NCBI RefSeq assembly: GCF_043195125.1 | Contig: NZ_JBAFWR010000002.1 | Source of the DNA: NCEH01 sp043195125 | GTDB taxonomy: Bacteria > Pseudomonadota > Alphaproteobacteria > Rhizobiales > Xanthobacteraceae | DNA length: 64,000 bases | Direction: 5' to 3' (one strand) | In this document: in pieces, positions 26,133 through 33,158 of the stretch | How the letters are laid out: every line of letters starts with the position of its first letter | How positions within the stretch are numbered: position 1 is the first letter of the stretch | The notes under the pieces: generated by a model | The model's database searches: none | What the model was told of the DNA's origin: nothing | What the model saw: only the letters and a program-made list of their open reading frames with translations | Made by a program: the position numbers and the translations under genes

Positions 26133-27314
26133 ATGCTTCCAATCCTCGCCTTCCTGAAGCGCCTGCTGCCCGCGCTGACGCCCGTGAGCAATGTGGAACG
26201 CCTGCGCGCGGCCTGCGGCGCCGGGCTGGGCCTATTCCTCACCGGCTTCATCACCCAACTCGCGCTCGGGCCGGTGGACAATCTGGCGCTGCTGATCGCG
26301 CCCATGGGGGCATCATCGGTGCTGCTGTTCGCCGTGCCGTCGAGCCCGCTGGCTCAGCCTTGGTCGATCCTCGGCGGCAATCTGGTGGCGGCGCTGGTGG
26401 GCGTGACCGCCGGCCTTCTCATTCCCCATCCCTATGTGGCGGCGGGGGTGGCGGGCGGCGTCGCCATCGGCCTGATGCTGGTGCTGCGCTGCCTGCATCC
26501 GCCGAGCGGCGCGGTGGCGCTCACCGCCGTGCTCGGCGGCCCGGCGATCCATGCGCTCGGCTATCAGTTCGTGCTCTGGCCGGTGGGGATCAATTCGCTG
26601 CTGCTGCTCGGCTGCGCGCTCGCCTACAACAATCTCACCGGCCGCCGCTATCCCCAGCTCGCCCCGATCGCGGCGGCGCCCGGCGACCCCGGACGCGCCA
26701 AGGATCGCGTCGGCTTCTCCGCCGCCGACCTCGATGCCGTGTTGAAGCAGTATGGCGAGGTTATGGACATCGACCGCAACGCCCTCGAAGCGATCCTGCG
26801 GCAGGCGCAGACGCGCGGCTATCTGCGCCGCACGGGGGAGATCACCTGCGGCGACATCATGACCCGCAATGTCCTCGCGGTGGCGCCGGAAACCCCTCTG
26901 CGCGAGGCCTTGGACCTGTTGCGCGGGCATCACATCAAGGCTTTGCCGGTGACGGACGAGAAAGCGCACGTGGTGGGAATCGTCACCCAGACCGATCTGC
27001 TCGACAAGGCGGACTGGGGCCGCAACGGCCCGCACATCGGCCTTGCGCAACGCCTGAAGCAGGGCCTGAACGCCGGACGCGCCCCGGATGCCAGCGTTGC
27101 CGACATCATGACGGCGCCGGTCAAATCGGCGCGCCCGGACACGCCGATCGCCAATCTCATTCCCATGATGCTCGATGCCGGCCTGCACCATTTGCCGGTG
27201 ATGGACGGCCACCTCCAGCTGGTGGGCATCGTCACCCAGACCGACCTGATCGCCGCGCTGTTCTACGGCAATCTCGCCGGCCGCCTCGCGCCGAGCAGCG
27301 GCGTGCCGGCCTGA
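26133..27314 (+). CDS. HPP-family membrane protein with two CBS domains
   Basis: A 393-residue protein. The N-terminal HPP domain has four hydrophobic helices (about residues 25-175) including the signature RCLHPPSGAVAL, which in other bacteria has been linked to nitrite transport. A linker leads to a tandem CBS pair (EITCGDIMTRNVLAVAPETPLREAL and SVADIMTAPVKSARPDTP), which usually binds adenine nucleotides for regulation. The substrate is uncertain. Start ATG 26133 is preferred (AAGGA 9 bp upstream); an in-frame ATG at 26124 is possible. Confidence 0.87.
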   Translation: MLPILAFLKRLLPALTPVSNVERLRAACGAGLGLFLTGFITQLALGPVDNLALLIAPMGASSVLLFAVPSSPLAQPWSILGGNLVAALVGVTAGLLIPHPYVAAGVAGGVAIGLMLVLRCLHPPSGAVALTAVLGGPAIHALGYQFVLWPVGINSLLLLGCALAYNNLTGRRYPQLAPIAAAPGDPGRAKDRVGFSAADLDAVLKQYGEVMDIDRNALEAILRQAQTRGYLRRTGEITCGDIMTRNVLAVAPETPLREALDLLRGHHIKALPVTDEKAHVVGIVTQTDLLDKADWGRNGPHIGLAQRLKQGLNAGRAPDASVADIMTAPVKSARPDTPIANLIPMMLDAGLHHLPVMDGHLQLVGIVTQTDLIAALFYGNLAGRLAPSSGVPA

Positions 27315-27322
27315 AACCGGTT

Positions 27323-27345
27323 CGCGCGGCGCACCGTGCCGCGCG
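27323..27345. terminator. Hairpin between convergent HPP-CBS and ybaB genes
   Basis: Perfect stem CGCGCGGC / GCCGCGCG with a 7-nt loop in the 39-bp space between the two converging genes; no T-run. Confidence 0.5.
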
Positions 27346-27353
27346 GGGATCGC

Positions 27354-27674
27354 TCAGAACAGGTTGAGGCCCGGCGGCAGGGCAAGGCCGCCGGTCATGG
27401 ACTTCATCTTTTCCTGCATGATTCGCTCCGCCTTGTGGCGGGCGTCGGCGAGCGCGGCGACCATGAGATCCTCCAGGATCTCGCCTTCATCGGCCTTGAG
27501 CAGGCTGGGATCGATCCGCACCGCCTTGGTGTCGCCCTTAACCGTCATGCGCACGGTGACAAGGCCGCCGCCGGAAGCGCCCTCCACCTCCGTGTTCTCC
27601 ATCTCCTGCTGCATCTGCTGCATGCGCTCCTGAAGCTCTTTTGCCTGCTTCATCATGCCCATGAGGTCGCGCAT
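27354..27674 (-). CDS. ybaB: YbaB/EbfC nucleoid-associated protein
   Basis: A 106-residue protein starting MRDLMGMMKQAKELQERMQQ, with the family core VTVRMTVKGDTKAVRIDPSLL and the C-terminal LMVAALADARHKAERIMQEKM helix. It forms dimeric tweezers that bind DNA. It lies 26 bp downstream of dnaX on the same strand, the conserved dnaX-ybaB pair. Confidence 0.96.
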   Translation of the reverse strand: MRDLMGMMKQAKELQERMQQMQQEMENTEVEGASGGGLVTVRMTVKGDTKAVRIDPSLLKADEGEILEDLMVAALADARHKAERIMQEKMKSMTGGLALPPGLNLF

Positions 27675-27700
27675 CAGGTCTCTCCGTGCCGGGGTCGGGA

Positions 27701-29512
27701 TCAGGGCTCGCCGTCGTCGTCGAACCCAGGGCCCATATAAGCGTCCTCGTCCGCCGGCGCGAGGCCGATCTCCGCACTCTCCTCGCGGGTGCGCACGTCA
27801 ACGATCTGCGCGCCGGGAAACCGCGACAGCACGGCGGAGACCAGCGGGTCCGCCCGGATGCCCTCCTCGCGCTCCTGGCGCACCGCATGGGCGGTCTCCG
27901 CCAGGGTCGGCGCGCCGGGCGCGCGGGACGTCAGCGACACCAGCCAGCGGCGGCCGGTCCATTCCGTGAGCTTGCGCGACAGATCCTGGACGAGATTCGG
28001 GTTGCCGTCCGGCACCAAGGCGAACTCGATGCGCCCCTCTTCGAGGTGCACGAGGCGCACCTGGGTCTCGACCGCGTGCTTCAGCAGCAGATCACGCTTG
28101 GCGCTGGCGAGCGCGACCACATCCTGGAGCGAGGCGAGAACCGGCCCCTCCTGCGCCACGGGGGCCGGGGCCGCCCGCGCCATGACGGGGTCGGGCGCAC
28201 GCTCGGCGCGGGGCGCAAGCGCGAGGCGCGCGCTGGCCCCGCCACCGCCGCCACCACCGCCGCCGGGCAGTGCGGGGGCCGCACCCTCCGAGGCGGGCAT
28301 GTCTCTTAGCCGGCGCAGCGCCTCGTCCGGCGTGGGCAGATCGGCGGCATAACCGAGGCGCACCAGCACCATTTCGGCCGCCTGGGCGGGCTTGGCCGCC
28401 TGCTGCACCTCGGCGATGCCCTTGGCGAGCATCTGCCAGGCGCGCGACAGCACCCGCATGGAAAGCGCCTTGCCCATCTCGACGCCGCGCACCCGCTCGG
28501 CCTCCACCAGCGCCGCATCGCTCGCGCTCTCAGGCACGATCTTTAGCCGTGTCACAAGATGAGTGAATTCGGCCAGATCCGTCAGAATCACGGCCGCGTC
28601 TGCGCCGCCGTCATATTGCTCGCGGAACTCGTCCAGCGCCCGGGCCATGTCGCCCTTCATCAGCGCCTCGAACAGGTCGATCACGCGCGCCCGGTCGGCG
28701 AGGCCCAGCAGCCGGCGCACTTCTTCCGCGCCGACGCTGCCGCCGCCATGGGCGATGGCCTGGTCCAGCAGCGAAAGCGCATCGCGCACCGAACCTTCCG
28801 CCGCGCGGGCGATGGTGGAGAGCGCCTCCGCCTCGACCGTTACGTTCTCCTTCGCGCAGATGCCGGCGATGTGGGCGGCGAGGACGCCGGCCTCCACCCG
28901 CCGCAGGTCGAAGCGCTGGCAGCGCGAGAGCACGGTCACCGGCACCTTGCGGATCTCGGTGGTGGCGAACACGAATTTCACATGCTCCGGCGGCTCCTCC
29001 AGCGTCTTCAGCAGGCCGTTGAAGGCCGCCGTGGAGAGCATGTGCACTTCGTCGATGATGTAGACCTTGTACCGCGCCATGGCGGGGCGGTAGCGCGAGC
29101 CCTCGATGATCTCGCGAATGTCGTTGATGGAGGTGTTGGAGGCTGCGTCCATCTCCATCACGTCCACATGGCGCGATTCGATGATGTCCCGGCAATGCCG
29201 GCCCATGACCGAGAGGTCGAGGCTCGGCCCGCCGCCGCCTTCCATGGGCTCGTAATTGAGCGCGCGGGCGAGGATGCGGGCGGTGGTGGTCTTGCCCACC
29301 CCGCGCACGCCCGTGAGGATATAGGCCTGGGCGATGCGGCCGGAGGCGAAGGCGTTCGACAAGGTGCGGACCATGGCCTCCTGGCCGATCAGGTCCGTGA
29401 AATTCTGGGGCCGGTATTTGCGCGCCAGCACGCGATAGGGCGCAGCGGCAGCCGCCGCGGGCGGGGCGCCGAGGTCGAAGCCGGGGGTGTCGTCAGGAAG
29501 ATCCGCGCTCAT
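27701..29512 (-). CDS. dnaX: DNA polymerase III subunits gamma and tau
   Basis: A 603-residue clamp-loader ATPase. AAA+ features: VLARKYRPQNFTDLIGQ, P-loop GVRGVGKTT (residues 68-76), sensor-1 region, DEVHMLS Walker B and LSRCQRFDLRR. The four-cysteine zinc module found in most DnaX proteins after the P-loop is absent: only a single Cys (GRHCRDI) is present there, as in other alphaproteobacterial DnaX. Domains IV-V follow a glycine-rich linker (a run of Gly near 420-426). No frameshift slippery sequence was identified. It is co-transcribed with ybaB. Confidence 0.96.
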   Translation of the reverse strand: MSADLPDDTPGFDLGAPPAAAAAAPYRVLARKYRPQNFTDLIGQEAMVRTLSNAFASGRIAQAYILTGVRGVGKTTTARILARALNYEPMEGGGGPSLDLSVMGRHCRDIIESRHVDVMEMDAASNTSINDIREIIEGSRYRPAMARYKVYIIDEVHMLSTAAFNGLLKTLEEPPEHVKFVFATTEIRKVPVTVLSRCQRFDLRRVEAGVLAAHIAGICAKENVTVEAEALSTIARAAEGSVRDALSLLDQAIAHGGGSVGAEEVRRLLGLADRARVIDLFEALMKGDMARALDEFREQYDGGADAAVILTDLAEFTHLVTRLKIVPESASDAALVEAERVRGVEMGKALSMRVLSRAWQMLAKGIAEVQQAAKPAQAAEMVLVRLGYAADLPTPDEALRRLRDMPASEGAAPALPGGGGGGGGGASARLALAPRAERAPDPVMARAAPAPVAQEGPVLASLQDVVALASAKRDLLLKHAVETQVRLVHLEEGRIEFALVPDGNPNLVQDLSRKLTEWTGRRWLVSLTSRAPGAPTLAETAHAVRQEREEGIRADPLVSAVLSRFPGAQIVDVRTREESAEIGLAPADEDAYMGPGFDDDGEP

Positions 29513-29616
29513 GTCCCTTCATACCATTCCGGGCGGCGGGCGCAGCGATTTTTGGCGATCCCAGCTGCTTCGCCCCCAGCCTGGAAGGTGGCGAAGCGTT
29601 TCGCGGAACTTCGGGC

Positions 29617-29709
29617 GAAAAGGCGGTGTCGTCCGGCGAAAAGGCACGGAGACGCTTCACCAAACCCCTGTTCGTCTTCGCTAAGTTATTGTTTCACGTG
29701 AAACATTTT
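29617..29709 (+). repeat. parS-containing repeat, copy B (93-bp core)
   Basis: Copy B, in the same orientation as copy A, ending in an exact parS. It aligns without gaps to copy A (about 81 percent by eye). The frame that ends in LFHVKHF is again open and continues beyond the repeat. It lies in the 262-bp space between the dnaX start (29512) and the end of the small exported-protein gene (29775). Confidence 0.85.
29690..29705. other. parS: parS site 2 (ParB-binding centromere sequence)
   Basis: Exact palindrome TGTTTCACGTGAAACA, 27.4 kb from site 1 and 8.7 kb from site 3. Identical in sequence to both. Confidence 0.88.
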
Positions 29710-29774
29710 GCGAAAATCACAGGGCTTCCAGCCCTTCCGGCCGCCGCTTCGCCGGCCGCCCGATCCCGCGAAAA

Positions 29775-29999
29775 TCATTTCGCCCGCTGAAACAGATCGG
29801 CCCCGCCCACACGGACGCAGATGTAGCGGCGATAGCCGTCCTTGAATTGCTGGACCGCCTCGCCTTCCAGCCGCGACGGCACGCCGGCCGCGAGCCCGGC
29901 CTTGCAGCTGTCTTCGGTCGTGAACAGGCCGGCCTTCGTGACCACGTGGGCATCGGGACCGGACAAGGCGCTCAGCAGAATGACCGCAATGGCCCACAT
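29775..29999 (-). CDS. Small exported protein of unknown function
   Basis: A 74-residue protein with a short hydrophobic N terminus (MWAIAVILLSALSGPDAH, a weak signal peptide or anchor), then a basic and acidic segment with two cysteines (SCKAG and YICVRVG), which could form a disulfide. The strong GGAGG ribosome-binding site five bases upstream of ATG 29997-29999 supports it as a real gene. It lies between the SRP RNA gene and parS copy B. No family recognised. Confidence 0.6.
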   Translation of the reverse strand: MWAIAVILLSALSGPDAHVVTKAGLFTTEDSCKAGLAAGVPSRLEGEAVQQFKDGYRRYICVRVGGADLFQRAK

Positions 30000-30085
30000 A
30001 TGCGCCTCCGCATCTGATCGCCACCCGAGCCCGGGGCCGCGCGATGCGGCATCAGGCGATGCGGATTTCCAGGCGAGGTGGAGAA

Positions 30086-30186
30086 AAAGGTGGGAGGCTG
30101 ATCGGCAACCCGAGACGGTCTCGTTGGGGCTGCTTCCTTCCGGACCTGACCCGGTTGGCGAGTGGCTCGTCCACCGCCAACCTCCC
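30086..30186 (-). ncRNA. ffs: Signal recognition particle RNA (4.5S, bacterial small type)
   Basis: On the minus strand the universally conserved Ffh-binding hairpin GGTCAGGTCCGGAAGGAAGC is present (about 30128-30152), with the GGAA tetraloop and the asymmetric internal loop. The 5' end GGGAGG (30181-30186) pairs with 3' CCTCCC (30092-30097), and a T-run (30084-30088) follows as terminator. About 100 nt. It targets ribosome-nascent chains to the membrane with Ffh and FtsY. Placement upstream of dnaX is common in alphaproteobacteria. Confidence 0.96.
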
Positions 30187-30357
30187 GGCCCCTATATCGT
30201 CGGCTGCAGCCCGCTTGGCAAGCGCGCCGGCTCTCTTTCTTGCGGATGGGGGTTCCGGGCCCTCCCGGCAGGCCGGCGGCGGGCGGGGGCTGTTCACCTT
30301 TTCGTGCACACCTCCTGGTCGCTTGCCCTTCGCGAGGACGCAAGCTCAAGTGGCTCC

Positions 30358-30780
30358 ATGTCCAGATCCCTTTTCCATATCGATCCCAGGCTCGCAGCTG
30401 ATGGCCCCGCCCTCGGCGACCTCCCCCTGTGCCATGTGCGCCTGGTCGATGACTCCCGCTTCCCCTGGATCGTTCTCGTGCCGCGCCGCGCGGGGGCGAG
30501 CGAGATCATCGACCTGCCTCCGGAAGACCGGCGCGTCCTGATGGACGAGATTTCCGCCGCCAGTGCCGCCCTGAAGGCCATCAGCGGCTGTGCCAAGCTC
30601 AACGTGGCGGCGCTTGGCAATGTGGTGGCCCAGCTCCATGTGCATGTGGTCGGCCGCAATCCCGACGACGCGGCTTGGCCCGGCCCGGTGTTCGGTCATG
30701 GCACGCGCGTGCCCCTGCCCGCAGCCGAGCGCACGGCGCGCAGCCTCGCCCTGCGCAAGGCCCTCGGCCTCCAGGCCTGA
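30358..30780 (+). CDS. HIT-domain protein (nucleotide hydrolase/transferase superfamily)
   Basis: A 140-residue protein. The triad segment reads QLHVHVVGR, so the first histidine of the classical H-x-H-x-H motif is Gln, a variant common in this bacterial subgroup; the catalytic His is retained. LCHVRLVDDSRFPWIVLVPR and DLPPEDRRVLMDEI match the family. It probably cleaves dinucleoside polyphosphates or similar nucleotides. Start ATG 30358 gives MSRSLFHIDPRL, typical. Confidence 0.9.
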   Translation: MSRSLFHIDPRLAADGPALGDLPLCHVRLVDDSRFPWIVLVPRRAGASEIIDLPPEDRRVLMDEISAASAALKAISGCAKLNVAALGNVVAQLHVHVVGRNPDDAAWPGPVFGHGTRVPLPAAERTARSLALRKALGLQA

Positions 30781-30820
30781 GCCGGGCGGCCTTCACCTCA
30801 TTGCCATAAAATAAAGAAAA

Positions 30821-30845
30821 CGCCGCCCGGGATACCCGGACGGCG
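30821..30845 (-). terminator. Rho-independent terminator of the parvulin gene
   Basis: An 11-bp stem with one mismatch and a 3-nt loop. Read on the minus strand it is followed by TTTTCTTTATTTT. It lies 44 bp beyond the parvulin stop codon and also faces the converging HIT gene. Confidence 0.85.
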
Positions 30846-30888
30846 CAAAATTACATGACACAAGCCGACCGGCTGATCCGGCCTCGCC

Positions 30889-31827
30889 TCACTTCGCGGC
30901 GGGGGCCGGCGTCGCGGCAGGAGCGGCTGGCGCGGGCGCGGCGGGGGTGGCGCCGGCAGGCGGCGTCGTGCGCTCGATCTTTGCTTCGGCGCGCAGCTTC
31001 GTGACGAGGTCGCCCTGGGCCTTGCGGATCAGATATTGGTCGATCTGATCGGACACTTGGTCATAGGTCGGCACGGGCTTGGTGCGCTTGTCTTCCAGCT
31101 TGATGACGTGCCAGCCGAACTGGCTTTTCACCGGGTCGGAGATCTGGCCCTTTTCGAGCTTGAACGCGGCGTCGGCGAATTCCGGCACCATCTGTTCCTT
31201 CGTGAAATAGCCGAGATCGCCGCCGTCTTCGGCGCTGTCCTTGGAGTTTTCCTTGGCGAGCTTGGCGAAATCCTCGCCGGCCTTGGCCTTGGCGGCGATT
31301 TCCTTGGCCTTGGCCTCGGTATCCACCAGAATGTGCCGGGCGCGCACCTCGGTTTCGGGCTTGCTGGCCTTCACGAACTCATCATAGGTGGCCTTCTTGG
31401 CCTCTTCGGTCACGGCCTTCTTGGCCTCGGCGCTCATCAGCGCTTCCATCAGGGCCTTGGTGCGGGAATAATCCATCCGCATCTTGAAATCGGCGGTCTG
31501 GTCCAGCTTCTGCGCCTCGGCGGCCTTGGCGAGCAGGGTCATGTCGGTGAGGAAGGAAAGCACATATTCGCGCCGCGCTTCGCCCTGCACCTGCGGCAGG
31601 CCGGGGCCGATGTCTTCCTCGGCGATCGCCACTTCGCTGGCGCGGATGGGCGTGCCGTTGACGGTCGCCACGATCGCGTCGCCGGCGGGCGTCCCGGCGG
31701 GAACCGCAGGAGCGGCGGCAGCAGCTGCAGCCGGCGCCGGGGCGGCCGTCTGGGCCGAAGCCACGCCGCCAAAGGCGAAGGCCGACAGCGCGAGCGCCAT
31801 TGCGGCGGTAGGAGCGGAACGCATCAT
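30889..31827 (-). CDS. Periplasmic peptidyl-prolyl cis-trans isomerase (parvulin type)
   Basis: A 312-residue protein: signal peptide (about residues 1-25, ending AFGGVASAQ), an Ala/Pro linker, an N-terminal chaperone helix region (VATVNGTPIRASEVAIAEEDIG), a parvulin domain (ARHILVDTEAKAKEIAAKAKAGEDF..., GGDLGYFTKEQMVPEFADAAF, KSQFGWHVIKLED) and an Ala/Pro C-terminal tail. It catalyses prolyl isomerisation and assists folding of exported proteins. ATG 31827 is used; a further in-frame start at 31872 would put 15 residues before the signal peptide. Confidence 0.93.
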   Translation of the reverse strand: MMRSAPTAAMALALSAFAFGGVASAQTAAPAPAAAAAAAPAVPAGTPAGDAIVATVNGTPIRASEVAIAEEDIGPGLPQVQGEARREYVLSFLTDMTLLAKAAEAQKLDQTADFKMRMDYSRTKALMEALMSAEAKKAVTEEAKKATYDEFVKASKPETEVRARHILVDTEAKAKEIAAKAKAGEDFAKLAKENSKDSAEDGGDLGYFTKEQMVPEFADAAFKLEKGQISDPVKSQFGWHVIKLEDKRTKPVPTYDQVSDQIDQYLIRKAQGDLVTKLRAEAKIERTTPPAGATPAAPAPAAPAATPAPAAK

Positions 31828-32090
31828 GTCCGAAGTCCTTAAAATCTTGCGGGTGCCCGAAGCGGCGCGCACCCTCGCTCAGGTCCCTTCGCGTGGCAAG
31901 TGGGCATTCGTGCGGCGCGGGCGTGCCAATTAAGAGAAATCTCGCCCACCAGAATTTGCCGCGGGGGCCTTTCGCTCCGTCGCGCAAGCCTGTATAAGGC
32001 GCGCCTCCAATCGAGATTTTGGTTTCGCTAGTCTGCGCGGACCTTCGCTGCAGGCGCAATGAGTTTGGTCGTTTTCCCCGGAGTTTGGAC

Positions 32091-32276
32091 ATGGCCGTCC
32101 CTAAGAGAAAAACCTCGCCGTCCCGTCGCGGCATGCGCCGCTCGGCCGATGCGCTGAAGCAGCCGACCTATGTCGAGGACAAGGATTCCGGCGAACTGCG
32201 TCGCCCGCACCACCTCGACCCGAAGACCGGCATGTATCGCGGCCGTCAGATCCTGAAGCCCAAGGCCGAAGCCTGA
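32091..32276 (+). CDS. rpmF: 50S ribosomal protein L32
   Basis: A 61-residue basic protein, MAVPKRKTSPSRRGMRRSAD at the start and HHLDPKTGMYRGRQIL at the end, the alphaproteobacterial L32 form without the zinc cysteines. It is a structural protein of the large ribosomal subunit. A stem (GGCCTCC / GGAGGCC, 32347-32364) 70 bp downstream may stop its transcript. Confidence 0.97.
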   Translation: MAVPKRKTSPSRRGMRRSADALKQPTYVEDKDSGELRRPHHLDPKTGMYRGRQILKPKAEA

Positions 32277-32654
32277 GCCTGCTGGCGTACGCGAACAGCG
32301 CGGGCGCCCTCTCGCCAAGGCGCCGCGGGGAACAGCCCGCGCATATGGCCTCCTGAGGGAGGCCTCCGCCTCTTGAGTGGATGATTCCGCCCGAGGCGAA
32401 GCGTCATTTTATAGCGGCGATCGCCCTGCGGATCGCACGCACATGCGCAATGCGGTGGATTCCGGGCATTGGCCCTTCAACCGCATTTTGCGCGGATCGC
32501 AAGCCATTCTTAGCCAAGTCTTTGATCAGGCAGGAAAGTCGCGACCGCCCCGCTGCGGGGACGGTGACTTTTGCGCGGGAATGTGCGACCCATCCCCCGA
32601 TAACCGGACCAGCGGGCATTCCGCTTCCGGTGAAGCCGGGTGGAGGAGCAATCA
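32277..32654 (+). other. Intergenic region with a possible structured leader
   Basis: 378 bp without a convincing gene. It holds a hairpin GGCCTCC / GGAGGCC (32347-32364, possible rpmF terminator), a 10-bp direct repeat GCGGATCGCA (32428-32437 and 32492-32501), and between the two copies an imperfect stem GCGCAATGCGGT (32445-32456) with ACCGCATTTTGCGC (32480-32493). The latter may be part of an untranslated leader for the downstream membrane-protein gene. Confidence 0.5.
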
Positions 32655-33059
32655 ATGCTGACGCCGATTCCGCTGCTGATTGTCCCGCTCGCCATTTATA
32701 ACATTTTCTGCTTCCTGACCCCGGGCCTGGATTGGCATTCCATCCTCGGGTCGTTCGCGATGATGTCGGGTGCTGTCTGGCAGATCACGATTGCGGACGC
32801 ATTCGTCGCATTCAGCCTGTTCATCCTGTTTTTCGAGATCCTCAAATCCACCCGCGTCTCGTCACGCTCGCTGGTCGACCATATGCTCTCGATGCTGGTG
32901 TTCATTGGCGGCATCGTCGAATTTCTCTTGGTGCCTCAGGCTGGCACTTCGGTTTTTGCCCTCCTTCTGTGCATCATGCTGCTGGATGTGGTGGCTGGGT
33001 TTTCCGTTTCGGTGCGCGTCGCGCAGCGTGATTTCAGCGTCGAGCCTCGCGCAAACTGA
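32655..33059 (+). CDS. Small membrane protein of unknown function
   Basis: A 134-residue protein with four hydrophobic segments (about 3-22, 30-68 containing one or two helices, 78-97 and 100-122), no signal peptide, and a basic C terminus. It starts MLTPIPLLIVPLAIYNIF at ATG 32655 with GGAGG 8 bp upstream. The family is not recognised with confidence. It lies 99 bp upstream of the GGDEF-EAL gene and could be its co-transcribed partner, though the leader between them contains possible alternative hairpins. Confidence 0.8.
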   Translation: MLTPIPLLIVPLAIYNIFCFLTPGLDWHSILGSFAMMSGAVWQITIADAFVAFSLFILFFEILKSTRVSSRSLVDHMLSMLVFIGGIVEFLLVPQAGTSVFALLLCIMLLDVVAGFSVSVRVAQRDFSVEPRAN

Positions 33060-33102
33060 AAAGTGTCGTGCGGTAGTCACTGGACACGGTTAGGTGATCG
33101 CG

Positions 33103-33135
33103 GGGTTGACCTGAGCAGAGCAACCCGTGAGGGTT
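33103..33135 (+). promoter_or_regulatory. Mutually exclusive hairpins before the GGDEF-EAL gene
   Basis: GGGTTG (33103-33108) can pair with CAACCC (33121-33126), which can instead pair with GGGTT (33131-33135) around a GTGA loop. The second fold lies 24 bp before the GTG start. This is an attenuator-like geometry, but the stems are short (5-6 bp). Confidence 0.35.
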
Positions 33136-33158
33136 CGGCCAGGCAGAGGTAGGCAACC

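Noticed and set aside
27701..29512. DnaX as damaged because it lacks zinc cysteines
   Set aside because: Absence of the four-Cys module after the P-loop is usual in alphaproteobacterial DnaX, so it is not a defect.
30358..30780. HIT protein as inactive because the first triad His is Gln
   Set aside because: QLHVHV is common in this HIT subgroup and the nucleophilic histidine is present.
33060..33158. c-di-GMP riboswitch before the GGDEF-EAL gene
   Set aside because: The conserved GEMM core and tetraloop receptor sequences are not seen.
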